In this document: one piece after another, positions 35,376 to 44,449 of the stretch
How the letters are laid out: each line of letters opens with the position of its first letter
Numbering within the stretch: position 1 is the stretch's first letter
Virus record (IMG/VR): IMGVR_UViG_3300043775_001719
Span: 1 to 47,588 of that record
Reading direction: 5' to 3' (one strand)
DNA length: 47,588 nucleotides
Origin: a virus
The notes under the pieces: generated by a model
What the model saw: only the letters and a program-made list of their open reading frames with translations
The model's database searches: none
What the model was told of the DNA's origin: nothing
Program-made: the position numbers and the translations under genes

Positions 35376-35750
35376 GCAAACTTAAGAGATAACATAGAAC
35401 AAAATCTACCATTTATTAGTGTTTTAAACTACGGAAATGAAGAATACGTTGGAATAGTAATTAATCAAGACCAATATGTGACTAGTTTTTACGATTTAAA
35501 TGCAATACAGTCTGCTGAAGACAAAGCTTCTTTCTTAGAAATAGGAGAAATATGGTGGTGGGAGTCAAATCGTCAATTTCCGATATCTATTTTTTGTAGA
35601 GAAGAAATTCGACCGTTTGCATACGCAATCAAAACATTTAATAGTAAAGACACACGTATTATATTAGGTCCGGTTGTTAACTTGATGAATTTAACAATTA
35701 AACGAGTTAAACGAAAATCTGTTCAACTCGTTCGAAGACCACCCCGTTAG
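35373..35750 (+). CDS. Conserved T4-like phage protein, plus-strand
   Basis: 125 residues, start MANLRDNIEQN at 35373 (an upstream frame from 35343 lies over the divergent gene). Features: YVGIVINQDQYVTSFYD, GEIWWWESNRQFPI, TFNSKDTRIILGPVV, and a basic end KRVKRKSVQLVRRPPR. I recall related proteins in aquatic T4-like phages with no known role. It is a lone plus-strand gene in the leftward block, convergent with the DnaE-like gene and overlapping its stop by 4 bases. No clear ribosome site. Confidence 0.75.
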   Translation: MANLRDNIEQNLPFISVLNYGNEEYVGIVINQDQYVTSFYDLNAIQSAEDKASFLEIGEIWWWESNRQFPISIFCREEIRPFAYAIKTFNSKDTRIILGPVVNLMNLTIKRVKRKSVQLVRRPPR

Positions 35751-36313
35751 TTTTGTTCACAAATTAAATTCATTTGTACCACAATTGCCATAGCATACGC
35801 AATGGCATGTGATTTACGGAATGCGTATCCTGCATCAGTGTCTGTGTGGTCCCATATTTCGTTCATCACCGTAGTCCATTCTTTCCCAATCAAATAGCGT
35901 TTCGCCGGTCTTATCATCGCTAGGACTGCAGCTAATTGTTCCACCGAAGTCGGCTGCATCTGTTTCAGAATATCGGTATGCCCGTTTATATGAAATAGTA
36001 GATTTACAAAATCTTCTTGAAGAAGTAGTTCCCATATTGGTTCAGTTCCCATTAAATGTAATAAATGATTATTGTCTCTAATGTCTTTGTATATGTTGAC
36101 ATTTAGAAAATCAATTTTAAAATATCCCCTTTGCTCGGCTTCTTTATAGTCAATTGTACTTACACCTGTTATAGGATTGTGTGGTATGTTTTGACAATAG
36201 ATGCCGGTGTTATGTCTCTTAAAAGTGTTTTCGTTACTAATGGCTGCCGTAACATGTTTCATCTTTGTTAGCGCGTGTGATCTATCAAAGAAATCTATAT
36301 CTATGTCAGGCAT
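35747..36313 (-). CDS. Miniature DnaE (C-family DNA polymerase)-like protein
   Basis: 188 residues, compared with about 1100 or more for DnaE. In DnaE order: PDIDIDF (2-8; DnaE palm PDFDxDF with two metal-binding Asp), a HNTGIY segment (34-39; DnaE HaaGvvi), YFKIDFL (64-70; DnaE K-x-DFLGL with the third catalytic Asp), IWELLLQEDFVNLLF (like the YELLQ-GDT-GVFQ region), EQLAAVLAMIRP (125-136; DLIALVALYRPGP) and GYAFRKSHAIAYA (162-174; GYGFNKSHAAAYA). Strong ribosome site GGAGG. Activity is unknown; PHP, most fingers and C-terminal domains are missing. Preceded by a late-type promoter. Confidence 0.78.
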   Translation of the reverse strand: MPDIDIDFFDRSHALTKMKHVTAAISNENTFKRHNTGIYCQNIPHNPITGVSTIDYKEAEQRGYFKIDFLNVNIYKDIRDNNHLLHLMGTEPIWELLLQEDFVNLLFHINGHTDILKQMQPTSVEQLAAVLAMIRPAKRYLIGKEWTTVMNEIWDHTDTDAGYAFRKSHAIAYAMAIVVQMNLICEQN

Positions 36314-36358
36314 GTGTGAAGAACCTCCAATTATAAAGCGGTTTTATTACAACCGCAA

Positions 36359-36366
36359 TATTTATG
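36359..36366 (-). promoter_or_regulatory. Late-type promoter CATAAATA
   Basis: Minus-strand CATAAATA, 45 bases upstream of the DnaE-like gene, in the gap after the 36368 gene. Confidence 0.65.
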
Positions 36367-36367
36367 T

Positions 36368-37060
36368 TCATATGTTGCTCTCCTTGACCACTGTTTTTAC
36401 AAGGGCTACATCATCCGATAATTTCTTAAACTTGCTAATCCAAAACGGAACATCTAATGCCAAACTCACTACAGCTAGTTGCTCGTCATTAAATTTTTGT
36501 ATAAGTTGTTTACCAGAATTACAGTTTAATACTAGCCATGGACTAATTTTTCCATCCTTAATATCATACATTGCTCTATTTAAACTTACATATAAAAAAT
36601 ATTGATTCCACAATGCATTGTTTGCATCACCCCAATCTAACATATGGGTAATACTGCGTTCTAATGCGGTATCTGCAGATTCGGTTTTAATTAAATCTAC
36701 AACATACTTGTCATATAAATCATCTCTACACCAATGATCTAATTTAACACCGCTTGTTACTACATACGATATAAACTTATCAGGGTATAGTGGTTTTACG
36801 TTACTAACAAAACTTCCAAACTTAACAAATGCATTGTAATATGGACTTTTACAAAAATCTTCATATGTTTTCATGCCATGGAAGTTTTGTGTCTTTTGAT
36901 AAAATGTATTGTATGTTTCAAAGCCTAATACTACATGTTTATCTCGTTGGGCCAAGGCTCTGCGTTTTGGCTCACAAACGTGTACTGCAAGAGTAGATTC
37001 TTTTACGTATTTGCTCTTGCAGTATTGGCATTGAAATGGCTTAGAAGGAGTTAAATTCAT
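36368..37060 (-). CDS. Zinc-finger protein conserved in T4-like phages
   Basis: 230 residues. The N-terminus FQCQYCKSKYVKES...HVCEPKRRAL is a C2H2/C2HC-type zinc finger (CxxC then H and C). The rest is helical with YEDFCKSPYYNAFVKFGSFV and DHWCRDDLYDKYVVD. I recall similar proteins near replication genes in aquatic T4-like phages; role unknown, DNA or RNA binding likely. ATGA overlap with the upstream gene. Confidence 0.78.
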   Translation of the reverse strand: MNLTPSKPFQCQYCKSKYVKESTLAVHVCEPKRRALAQRDKHVVLGFETYNTFYQKTQNFHGMKTYEDFCKSPYYNAFVKFGSFVSNVKPLYPDKFISYVVTSGVKLDHWCRDDLYDKYVVDLIKTESADTALERSITHMLDWGDANNALWNQYFLYVSLNRAMYDIKDGKISPWLVLNCNSGKQLIQKFNDEQLAVVSLALDVPFWISKFKKLSDDVALVKTVVKESNI

Positions 37061-37539
37061 TTTTTGAATTTCTTTTTAATTTCTTTATCGTCTAAACCGT
37101 GGTCTTTAGCAAGCTCGGTTATTTCTTTATCAGTAGTTAACGATGCAAGCATCTCAACTTCTTTCATTTTCATACTAGGATACATTTCGGCTAAAAATAC
37201 TACTTTTTTATTATCGGTATTATCTTTTTTCTTAAATCCAATCCATTGATGGAAAAACGTTTTCTCGCCGTTATATGAACACATACACAATAGCATCCAC
37301 ATTAATTTAGGATGTTGTTGTAGGTCAAACCAATGCTTGTTAAAGCATTCGTTTACTGAATAAACAAAATGTTCTTGAATATCTCTAGGTTGACCTTTTA
37401 CATTACTAATATATCTATTTAGAATAAACAATTCACTCTTTAATAGCTTTTGATTAGTTTCGTCAAGTTCATCCCACAGTTCTCGTATACCCAAATCAAC
37501 TGCTTGTATTTTTTCTTTTAGTTCTAATTTTTCAGTCAT
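37057..37539 (-). CDS. Conserved T4-like phage protein
   Basis: 160 residues, start at 37539 in a TAATG overlap (a longer frame to 37605 would run over the upstream gene). Helical and Trp/Lys-rich (KLMWMLLCMCSYNGEKTFFHQWIGFKKK) with a basic end KEIKKKFKK. The C-terminal ELAKDHGLDDKEIKK looks like a small helix-turn-helix. It may be a replication or late-transcription accessory, but no T4 homologue is assigned. Confidence 0.72.
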   Translation of the reverse strand: MTEKLELKEKIQAVDLGIRELWDELDETNQKLLKSELFILNRYISNVKGQPRDIQEHFVYSVNECFNKHWFDLQQHPKLMWMLLCMCSYNGEKTFFHQWIGFKKKDNTDNKKVVFLAEMYPSMKMKEVEMLASLTTDKEITELAKDHGLDDKEIKKKFKK

Positions 37540-38045
37540 TATAGTAATTTGTCTAAATGTATTAATTCGCTTTGGCGTGATACTTCTTTTACAAAATATG
37601 CACAATCGGGTTTTGATTTTTGTTGTAACGGTGTTGCTAGTAAATGACCTAATTTCATTTTAGGAAAATACCATTTAACATCGTTGTAAAAATTTACAAT
37701 TTCGATCTTCTTGAATTCAATCCTAAAGTCTGATATTGGGTTAAACACTAGTGCATCAAACCCTCTATCATTTAAACTAGTTAACGGGAGTATTTCGATA
37801 TGTGTTGCACTGCTACCATCTCCTACTGCAATACACCAATCGATTGGCATAGTTACTTCGTTATTACCAATTTTTAATACCATTGCTGGCGAATTAAATG
37901 ATTCTAAATAGATTAATGGTGCAAAGAAGAAATCCGGATCTTGAGGATTACTGTTATCTAATACACCAAATCGCATGCTATCATCAACTTCGTCAGGCAA
38001 GCTGTTAAGTGAATACCACTCATTGTTAACTGTTAATATATTCAT
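37539..38045 (-). CDS. Conserved T4-like phage protein next to uvsW
   Basis: 168 residues, start ATG 38045 in a 4-base overlap with uvsW (a TTG at 38051 is an alternative). Beta-rich, with FAPLIYLESFNSPAMVLKIG, MPIDWCIAVGDGSS, EILPLTSLNDRGFDALVFNP and CAYFVKEVSRQSE. I recall this layout beside uvsW in related phages; function unknown. Confidence 0.75.
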   Translation of the reverse strand: MNILTVNNEWYSLNSLPDEVDDSMRFGVLDNSNPQDPDFFFAPLIYLESFNSPAMVLKIGNNEVTMPIDWCIAVGDGSSATHIEILPLTSLNDRGFDALVFNPISDFRIEFKKIEIVNFYNDVKWYFPKMKLGHLLATPLQQKSKPDCAYFVKEVSRQSELIHLDKLL

Positions 38046-40624
38046 TTCCAATCTACCTTATTAATTTCAAATGCATATTTTGCATCTTTATAAAATTTCT
38101 TTCTTTCTGCAAGATGTCTTTTAGCATATTTGCAAGTACTAGTAATATCATAAATTTGCACAAAGTCTTTATCGTGTGCCTTTCTAATTCCTCTACCAAT
38201 ACTTTGTATAACTCTTGTAAAACTTTTACCGGGTTCGATTAATACTAAATTAAAAATACGCGGAATATTAATGCCAACAGCAGCAACGCCATATGTTGCT
38301 ACAATAATTTTATTTGATGCTGTTTTTACTTCGTCGTATTCTGTTTTTCTATCTTTTGTTTTTACATTACCTGATACAAATACTGCATCTTCTATTTCAT
38401 TTATAATAAAATTACCTGTTTCTATTCTACCAACTAACACTAATGTATTTCCAGTTTCTGCAATAGTTCTAATAGTATCACTAATAAAACGCATTCTATC
38501 TTCATTTGTAACCTGATATTTTAATTCATCTGCATATGACCGAAATGCTGGTAAATCAATTAGCTGCAGTACCTTTACATGACACGCAGACAATACACCT
38601 GCATCTTGTAATTCATGTGCTTTAATACCGCCTACTACAGGACCAATGCTTGCAAAGATTTGTTCATATTCAAACTTTTCTTTAGGCACCGTACCTGTTA
38701 ATCCCCACCGAATTGGAGCATTACATAAGTTATGTGTAAGTAAGTTTTTTAATACATCGGCTTTTGCCATATGGACTTCGTCAACAATTACTGCGCAAAC
38801 GCCGTCTAAAAATTCTGCTAATGTTATAATGTCGTGTTCTTGATTTTTACTTTTCTTATCTAGTATGTTTAAACTTTGCCATGTACAAATTGTGTGTGTT
38901 TTGTCTAAATCCTTTTTATCACCGTAATACATACCTACATCAAGATTCACGTTAACGAAGTCTTCACATGTTTGTTCTACTAAACTCTTATTTGGAACAA
39001 TAACAATAGTACGACCGAATGGTTCACATACGTGAGCAAGCGTTGCTGTTGTTATCGTGTTATGAGTTACAATATAATCATCAGTAATATATAAATGATC
39101 CGGACTATCAATTAAAATACATTTAACTGGTTCAGTAGATACTAAGTTAATATCTGTAATATTAAGTTTTAAAGTATTTCCATATTGATATTTAAAGTTA
39201 GTAGCATTTTGTTTCCTAGATAATGATGTAAGCATCCACGGTTTAGGAAACTTAGTAGACACGGTATAAGAATCTTTACACGGGGTTCTTATTCCATTAT
39301 ACATATATGTATTATTAGTTTTTGTAAAAAGTTTTGCAATTCCACCGACACTTCTAACTAATCTTTGAAATCCGACCGCTAACTCATAACTAACCGATGT
39401 AAACTTAACACTAGATTTGTCAATTGTTCCATCACTATCAACTAATCCTCGTATAAGTTCTAATCGTTGTTCTAAACTACCTTTAAAATATATTTCAGGT
39501 ATGAATTTAGAATGGCTGTATGTCTCCATTAAGTTAAGGTCTGTTAAAATTTGAATATATTTATGAAATGAACTTTTAGAATCAGTAATATATCCTTTTT
39601 CATTTCTAATTTTATTTTTCATATGTAACGATTTTTTATTTTGTAAAATTTTATCAGTTTTAAATGAAATTCCATAATCATACCGTGTTACATGCGTAAC
39701 TTTATAGTTTTCGTCTAACTTTGATGAAACTTTGTTAATTAGTTCATCATCAGCTGAACTAAATCCAACATGGTTATTTCTAAAACTACCGTCACCTAAT
39801 AAAAACCCTAACAGCCATGGATCTAATGGTAAATTAATATCAGTATTATCATATTCCATAGTAGCCAATGGGATTCCAACTGATCTCTTAGTAGATTTTT
39901 TTAGTTTAATTAACTCACGTGTTGAAATATTCCGTATTGAACCTGTTGACGATCTGCCCCACCCAATATTATATATTGGCCATATGTGGTCTTCACATGA
40001 TCTTGCAGATCGTCCATCATAGAATGATAGTTCATACACATCCTTAATTCCTGGTTCATAAATTTCTAATATTGGCACTGATTTTCCGGTTGGAGTTATT
40101 ACATAATCCCCAACTTGCATTTCGCCCATTGTCTTCCACCCATCCGGTGTTAAAACTTTACTAGAGTAAGGTTGGCATTTACCGGCACCTGTGGCAATTT
40201 CTTGTAATGCTTGAGTTTGTGTTAAAAATTTATTAATAGCTTCAACTTGATAGTCACGTAACATAATAGGCTGTCCGGCTTGAGAATGCCCTTCAGGCCA
40301 TACTTTGCCTTGATCTGCCCAATATGATTCTGTAACTGGTGTAAAGTTTAATTTATAATGCTTTCTTAAATCTTCTATTTCGTCTATTTCAATACCGCTT
40401 TTATTAAGTACAGATAATATTGCTTCTAAATTATTTAAATATCCAGTCCCGCCTAATCCAAATAGGCTAACAGTGCCGTCCCATCTACCTAACTTAAAAG
40501 AAGGTTGATATCTAGCATACGGCACTTCGAACTTAAATGTGTTTGCTAATTTCTTACGCACATCTAATGGCAAATTTTCAAACTTAATATTAACTTCGTC
40601 TTTTATGACTAATTTAACTCCCAT
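38042..40624 (-). CDS. uvsW: UvsW recombination helicase interrupted by an intein
   Basis: 860 residues; 487 without the intein, near T4 UvsW (503). N-terminal domain about 1-115, then SF2 helicase motifs: Q-like LRDYQ (122-126), Walker A GAGK (146-149) completed by T523 after the intein, DEVH box IVDEVHMAKAD (about 610), GLTGT motif III, and QSIGRGIRKA motif VI. UvsW drives branch migration and R-loop unwinding, and so shifts T4 from origin- to recombination-dependent replication. The intein must splice out to rebuild the ATP site. Confidence 0.95.
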   Translation of the reverse strand: MGVKLVIKDEVNIKFENLPLDVRKKLANTFKFEVPYARYQPSFKLGRWDGTVSLFGLGGTGYLNNLEAILSVLNKSGIEIDEIEDLRKHYKLNFTPVTESYWADQGKVWPEGHSQAGQPIMLRDYQVEAINKFLTQTQALQEIATGAGKCQPYSSKVLTPDGWKTMGEMQVGDYVITPTGKSVPILEIYEPGIKDVYELSFYDGRSARSCEDHIWPIYNIGWGRSSTGSIRNISTRELIKLKKSTKRSVGIPLATMEYDNTDINLPLDPWLLGFLLGDGSFRNNHVGFSSADDELINKVSSKLDENYKVTHVTRYDYGISFKTDKILQNKKSLHMKNKIRNEKGYITDSKSSFHKYIQILTDLNLMETYSHSKFIPEIYFKGSLEQRLELIRGLVDSDGTIDKSSVKFTSVSYELAVGFQRLVRSVGGIAKLFTKTNNTYMYNGIRTPCKDSYTVSTKFPKPWMLTSLSRKQNATNFKYQYGNTLKLNITDINLVSTEPVKCILIDSPDHLYITDDYIVTHNTITTATLAHVCEPFGRTIVIVPNKSLVEQTCEDFVNVNLDVGMYYGDKKDLDKTHTICTWQSLNILDKKSKNQEHDIITLAEFLDGVCAVIVDEVHMAKADVLKNLLTHNLCNAPIRWGLTGTVPKEKFEYEQIFASIGPVVGGIKAHELQDAGVLSACHVKVLQLIDLPAFRSYADELKYQVTNEDRMRFISDTIRTIAETGNTLVLVGRIETGNFIINEIEDAVFVSGNVKTKDRKTEYDEVKTASNKIIVATYGVAAVGINIPRIFNLVLIEPGKSFTRVIQSIGRGIRKAHDKDFVQIYDITSTCKYAKRHLAERKKFYKDAKYAFEINKVDWK
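39059..40177 (-). mobile_element. Intein with LAGLIDADG homing endonuclease in UvsW
   Basis: 373 residues (UvsW 150-522). Starts with Cys (CQPYSS), block A-like DGWKTMGEMQVGDYV, block B-like SCEDHIW, two LAGLIDADG motifs WLLGFLLGDG (121-130) and LIRGLVDSDG (241-250), block F-like VKCILIDSPDHLYITDDYIV and the splice end THN followed by Thr523. All splicing residues (C1, terminal HN, T+1) are present, so it should be active. Inserted between K and T of Walker A. Confidence 0.95.
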
Positions 40625-41828
40625 ATGGATTCCTCGTTTCGATTAATGGTTCTGATGGCGTATATGTTATAATCAAATCACTACATTTTGCATATACTGC
40701 CGTTTTACTGTGACGTAGTGTGTTGTTAATACATAATACTGTCATTGGTTTCCACTCTGTTTTAAGAAAGAACTTTGGTAATTTTCCTCCGAGTACTCCT
40801 GCAACGATTGTTGAATCATCGAGCATAGTATTATACTGTCTTTTTGCAATTGCGTCATTAAATATTTTACCATCAGGTGTATTATCTAATCTAAAGTAAA
40901 TACCGATCTTATCTGTGATAGTATTATTAGTTAACGCGGTTGATAACTCATTAAACTGTACTATTGTGTTTAACGTTGTAGTTTGATCAAACACTACTAG
41001 TAGAGGTAATCGATTTAATTCAATTAACGATTTAATAACAGTTGTTAAAGAATGAATATTGCTGTTTACCCATAATTTAGTAGATGGTCGATTAGCAATA
41101 GTTTCAGTCAACGTATTACAATTACATGGAACATTATCAGTATATTGATAACGATGTTTGCGATCTTTAATTAACAGATTAGTAGGTGTGTTACCTATAT
41201 CAGTCGTAACTATAGATTTAAGAACACTGTTCGAATTGTTAGTAAGTAAAAATTGATCTAAGATTTCTAATTTATTCCACGAAACGATTGTATTATATAT
41301 TTCTTGGAGTTCTGGTTCAACTTCAAAATTATATTGTTCTAAGTTTTTTATTACAGTATATAAGTTACGTTCGGTATAATCAGCAATATAAAAAGACCCC
41401 GATTTTACTTGAATAATAGTCGATGATAATGGTTTTAAATGATTACGAATCGTACTCGAAAATGTAAATTCAATTGCAATCACACCAGTGTAATTATTTC
41501 GAAATCCGTTGTATTCTGGAATCATATTAGACCCAGCAGGAATATGATAAATTTTCTTAATATCCGGAAGTATGCGAAATGAATTTTTCCATTGCGGGGT
41601 ATCTAAATATTCTTTATAATCAGGTGTTGCTTCTAAAAGAAATTGCGAGTATGACGGTGTGTTTAAAATAGTAATTAATAAATTACTTTGTTTTTCAGTA
41701 ATATATGTATCGGACATCATTGCACTGTGTAAACTTTGCAATGTTTTGTTATCTCTTGGCGAGAATGGCGGTTTTAATGACATACTTTGTAAGAATACAA
41801 AGTGAAGAAGGCTGTCTATTGTTTTCAT
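40614..41828 (-). CDS. Hypothetical protein between uvsY and uvsW
   Basis: 404 residues, unrecognised. Mixed alpha/beta, Thr/Asn-rich, with a CNCNTLTETIANRPSTKLWVNSNIHSL segment, a strand LPLLVVFDQ that looks like a Walker B or DxD-type strand, and a GVLGGKLPKFFL loop. The alternation of strands and helices suggests a P-loop- or helicase-like fold that has lost its motifs, but this is only an impression. It overlaps uvsW by 11 bases, indicating coupling and a function linked to recombination. Confidence 0.7.
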   Translation of the reverse strand: MKTIDSLLHFVFLQSMSLKPPFSPRDNKTLQSLHSAMMSDTYITEKQSNLLITILNTPSYSQFLLEATPDYKEYLDTPQWKNSFRILPDIKKIYHIPAGSNMIPEYNGFRNNYTGVIAIEFTFSSTIRNHLKPLSSTIIQVKSGSFYIADYTERNLYTVIKNLEQYNFEVEPELQEIYNTIVSWNKLEILDQFLLTNNSNSVLKSIVTTDIGNTPTNLLIKDRKHRYQYTDNVPCNCNTLTETIANRPSTKLWVNSNIHSLTTVIKSLIELNRLPLLVVFDQTTTLNTIVQFNELSTALTNNTITDKIGIYFRLDNTPDGKIFNDAIAKRQYNTMLDDSTIVAGVLGGKLPKFFLKTEWKPMTVLCINNTLRHSKTAVYAKCSDLIITYTPSEPLIETRNPYGS

Positions 41829-41849
41829 GTGTTATACACCTATAGTAGT

Positions 41850-41868
41850 GACGGGCACTAAGCCCGTC
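41850..41868 (-). other. Intercistronic hairpin
   Basis: Stem GACGGGC (41850-41856)/GCCCGTC (41862-41868), 5-base loop, between uvsY and the 41828 gene; no T-run on either strand. Possibly an attenuator or mRNA-stability element. Confidence 0.55.
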
Positions 41869-41875
41869 ATATTAT

Positions 41876-42331
41876 TTAAAGAGTTGCGTCTTCCATGCCT
41901 GCACATCTTAGTCGTATAATATTGCTTAATGCATACGATTTCTGATCTAAGGCTTTTGTAATACCCAACCATTGATTTCTCAGTAGTGCAAATTCGTTAA
42001 TAACAAGTTCATATTCGATTACATCGTCTTCACCTTCTACATACTTTTCACAATCGCGACTACTTAATGCCCTTGCGTATGTTTCTAAATATTTTCTAAA
42101 GTGATAACTCTTTAATCTTTTAAGTTCTATATTAAGGAACTCAAGGATAGCTTCGACTTCTTGAAGCTGTCCATATCTATGTTCTACAATGCCTGGCATT
42201 GCTGCAGATGCTTTTTCTACATTTCCTATTATTTTACACTCTTGTTTGGCACTTGTCAACTCTGTTTGAAAATATACAATGCCGTCAGGTAGTTTTGTAA
42301 TGTCTTTTACGATTGTAGAATACCAACTCAT
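41876..42331 (-). CDS. uvsY: UvsY-like recombination mediator
   Basis: 151 residues (T4 UvsY 137), all-helical. The region FRKYLETYARALSSRDCEKYVEGE, then an LRNQWLGITKALDQKSYALSNIIRLRCAGMEDATL end, fits the UvsY family of T4-like phages. UvsY loads UvsX onto gp32-coated DNA. It starts in a TAATG overlap two genes after uvsX, the usual neighbourhood. Confidence 0.85.
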   Translation of the reverse strand: MSWYSTIVKDITKLPDGIVYFQTELTSAKQECKIIGNVEKASAAMPGIVEHRYGQLQEVEAILEFLNIELKRLKSYHFRKYLETYARALSSRDCEKYVEGEDDVIEYELVINEFALLRNQWLGITKALDQKSYALSNIIRLRCAGMEDATL

Positions 42332-42567
42332 TAAAACTCCAATTCTGAATAATCGTCATCATCTTCGTCGCTATTATCTTCTAAGTAGTATGTAATAGCT
42401 TGATCTAATACAGGATCAATACCAATAGCACCTTGAAAGGTACGATCAGTAGCACCAAAGTCTGCTAACAATTCAATAAATCTCTCAGCAGCAATTTCTG
42501 CTTGTTTCTTATCAATATAATCTGCAAACAACAACCATACATCAGCAATTTGTGTTTCATTCAACAT
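42331..42567 (-). CDS. Small acidic protein between uvsX and uvsY
   Basis: 78 residues, start at 42567 ([11 protein letters not shown]) overlapping the uvsX end by 11 bases. Helical with IDKKQAEIAAERFIELLADFG and an acidic tail (DEDDDDYSELEF). Such an acidic tail could contact UvsX, UvsY or gp32; no T4 counterpart is named. Confidence 0.75.
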   Translation of the reverse strand: MLNETQIADVWLLFADYIDKKQAEIAAERFIELLADFGATDRTFQGAIGIDPVLDQAITYYLEDNSDEDDDDYSELEF

Positions 42568-43645
42568 TATTATCGTCCTCCATGACGTAATCATCTTCAA
42601 TGATATCTTCAATGTCATCAAATACCACTGGTACATCAGTAAACTCGTTCATTGCTCTTAACAACGAATCATTAGTATTACTTTCCCATTCCTTACGGTA
42701 CAATTTAATTTCAGTACCATCAGTTGCCACATATTTAAGTCTATTTCCATCTTTTTTCAAGATATTCTTTTTCTCAAATAAATCAACTAAACCACTAAAT
42801 GGGTTCATACCTGTAGTATATGGAATTTTAATTTGTAATGACTCAAATGGTTTAGCATAACGTGTTTTCATAATTTTACATGAGGCACGAATACCGTTAA
42901 CTTCGCTAACTTTATTACCATCTTCGTCTTCTTTCAATTTAAGTTTTTTCATTGCTACTACAATACTAGATGCATAGATAAAACCTTGACCGCCTGAAAT
43001 CTTATCGTCTGGATCAAACATATCTTGTGATGCATAACTATGGTTAGTACATACTAAACCTACATTGTGACTACCGAACATATTAACACAGTTACGAACG
43101 AGTGCTGTAAGTGCTTTAGGTTTACGACCCATATCACCTTTTAAATCACCTGCTTCGAATTGATTAATATCAGTCGGAGTTAATAACATACCTAATGAAT
43201 CTACTACAAACAAGACTTTCGGTTTGTCTTCCATAGCTTTGTATTCTTTCATAAACTCACTTATAGTTTTAGCTACGTCATCAATCATAGCCATGTTAAG
43301 TTTAAGAAGTTTTTCTTCACTTGTATCTACACCTAGTGCGTGTAGCCAAGCTTCGTCTAGTGCGTTTTCAGAATCAATCAATACTACATAAATTTCTTGT
43401 TCTTGAGCGTGTTTAATGATATTACCTGAGCAGATGTAACTTTTACCTGCACCTGATTCGCCTGCAAACACAGTTACTTTGCCTAATGGAATACCTTTGT
43501 TGAAATCTGAACTAATAAGATAGTTCAATGCGAAATTGCCAGTACTTACCCAATCTGTAGGATCATTAAAGCCTACACCTAAGCCGTCAATGCTTTTTGT
43601 TAGAGTTTTTCGAAATTTTGTTAAATCAAAGGGACGAGTAGCCAT
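42557..43645 (-). CDS. uvsX: UvsX, RecA-like recombinase
   Basis: 362 residues. Walker A GESGAGKS (62-69), RecA-type [10 protein letters not shown], Walker [12 protein letters not shown], the NHSYAS loop and [19 protein letters not shown], as in T4 UvsX. Acidic C-terminus. It forms filaments on gp32-coated DNA, helped by UvsY. Its start lies within the last 20 bases of the GIY-YIG gene, with GGAGATAA as ribosome site. Confidence 0.95.
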   Translation of the reverse strand: MATRPFDLTKFRKTLTKSIDGLGVGFNDPTDWVSTGNFALNYLISSDFNKGIPLGKVTVFAGESGAGKSYICSGNIIKHAQEQEIYVVLIDSENALDEAWLHALGVDTSEEKLLKLNMAMIDDVAKTISEFMKEYKAMEDKPKVLFVVDSLGMLLTPTDINQFEAGDLKGDMGRKPKALTALVRNCVNMFGSHNVGLVCTNHSYASQDMFDPDDKISGGQGFIYASSIVVAMKKLKLKEDEDGNKVSEVNGIRASCKIMKTRYAKPFESLQIKIPYTTGMNPFSGLVDLFEKKNILKKDGNRLKYVATDGTEIKLYRKEWESNTNDSLLRAMNEFTDVPVVFDDIEDIIEDDYVMEDDNNVE

Positions 43646-44390
43646 TAGTTATCTCCGTGTGTAGTTTTCTATTTTCTTTTTTGTTATGTTTGCCAAACCG
43701 ATCTTTACGTTCTTCTGCTGTCATTTTAGATATTTGTTCTTTCTTTATATTACTCATTTTTTTACATATTTCTGCATTATGAGTATACTCTAATTTTGCT
43801 TGAGATTCTCTCATTTTTCGTTTAGTTTCATCAGTATGCTTCATACCAATATGTCCATTAGATTTACCTTTTTTTGCTAAAGAAATTGCCAATTTTCTCT
43901 CTTCAGACATAGGACCTCTAAGTTTTCCACTCAATGATGCTTTTATTTTTTGACGCTGTTCGTTAGTAAATCCTCGGCGTTTAGCAGATGCACTCATTTT
44001 CTTAATAGTTTCCACTGAATGACGCTTATTGAGCATTCCGGTGATACCTTGTTTAATATTCTCTCTCATTTTTTTTCGAGTTAATGGTCCTGGATTTATT
44101 AATCCATCGCCTCCATCTGTTAAATTGTGTAATATACCGGTACCTATATCTTTTCTACCATAAAAAGATATTAAATCTATTTCTAATGAAATTGCTGCTG
44201 ACTCAAATAAATTTTCTTTTATGAATTTAATTTTTGATTTATCTTTTGGAACGCTGATTCTACCATGCGTCTCAAAAGCTCGATTTTTTTTACCTTTACC
44301 GATATAATACGGTGTATTATCAGATTTTCTTAAATAACTGTAAACATAAAAAATAGGGGTATGATTATTATCAAAGGGTTTTGTTGCCAT
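43626..44390 (-). CDS. GIY-YIG homing endonuclease with NUMOD3 repeats
   Basis: 254 residues from ATG 44390 (after GGAGTATATTC). The GIY-YIG core appears as FYVYSYLR...[13 protein letters not shown] with [11 protein letters not shown] and NLTDGGDG later; about five NUMOD3-type repeats follow ([32 protein letters not shown]). The first seven codons (MATKPFD) copy the beginning of UvsX (MATRPFD), so it has inserted at and captured the uvsX start. It is likely a nickase/endonuclease spreading itself between phages. Confidence 0.93.
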   Translation of the reverse strand: MATKPFDNNHTPIFYVYSYLRKSDNTPYYIGKGKKNRAFETHGRISVPKDKSKIKFIKENLFESAAISLEIDLISFYGRKDIGTGILHNLTDGGDGLINPGPLTRKKMRENIKQGITGMLNKRHSVETIKKMSASAKRRGFTNEQRQKIKASLSGKLRGPMSEERKLAISLAKKGKSNGHIGMKHTDETKRKMRESQAKLEYTHNAEICKKMSNIKKEQISKMTAEERKDRFGKHNKKENRKLHTEITNGYSSL

Positions 44391-44409
44391 GAATATACTC
44401 CAAACAATG

Positions 44410-44437
44410 TAACGTAGCAAGACCCCTTGCTACGTTA
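44410..44437 (-). other. 12-bp hairpin after gp32
   Basis: Stem 44410-44421/44426-44437 with a 4-base loop between gene 32 and the GIY-YIG gene; no minus-strand T-run. Probably protects the 3' end of gene 32 mRNA or gives partial termination. Confidence 0.7.
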
Positions 44438-44449
44438 ATCTTACACCTA

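Noticed and set aside
37057-37539. Assignment as gp62 clamp-loader subunit or gp33
   Set aside because: Size and helical character would allow it, but no residue pattern I can identify supports either name.
41850-41868. Rho-independent terminator after uvsY
   Set aside because: The stem is strong but no T-run follows on either strand, and the next gene belongs to the same leftward cluster.
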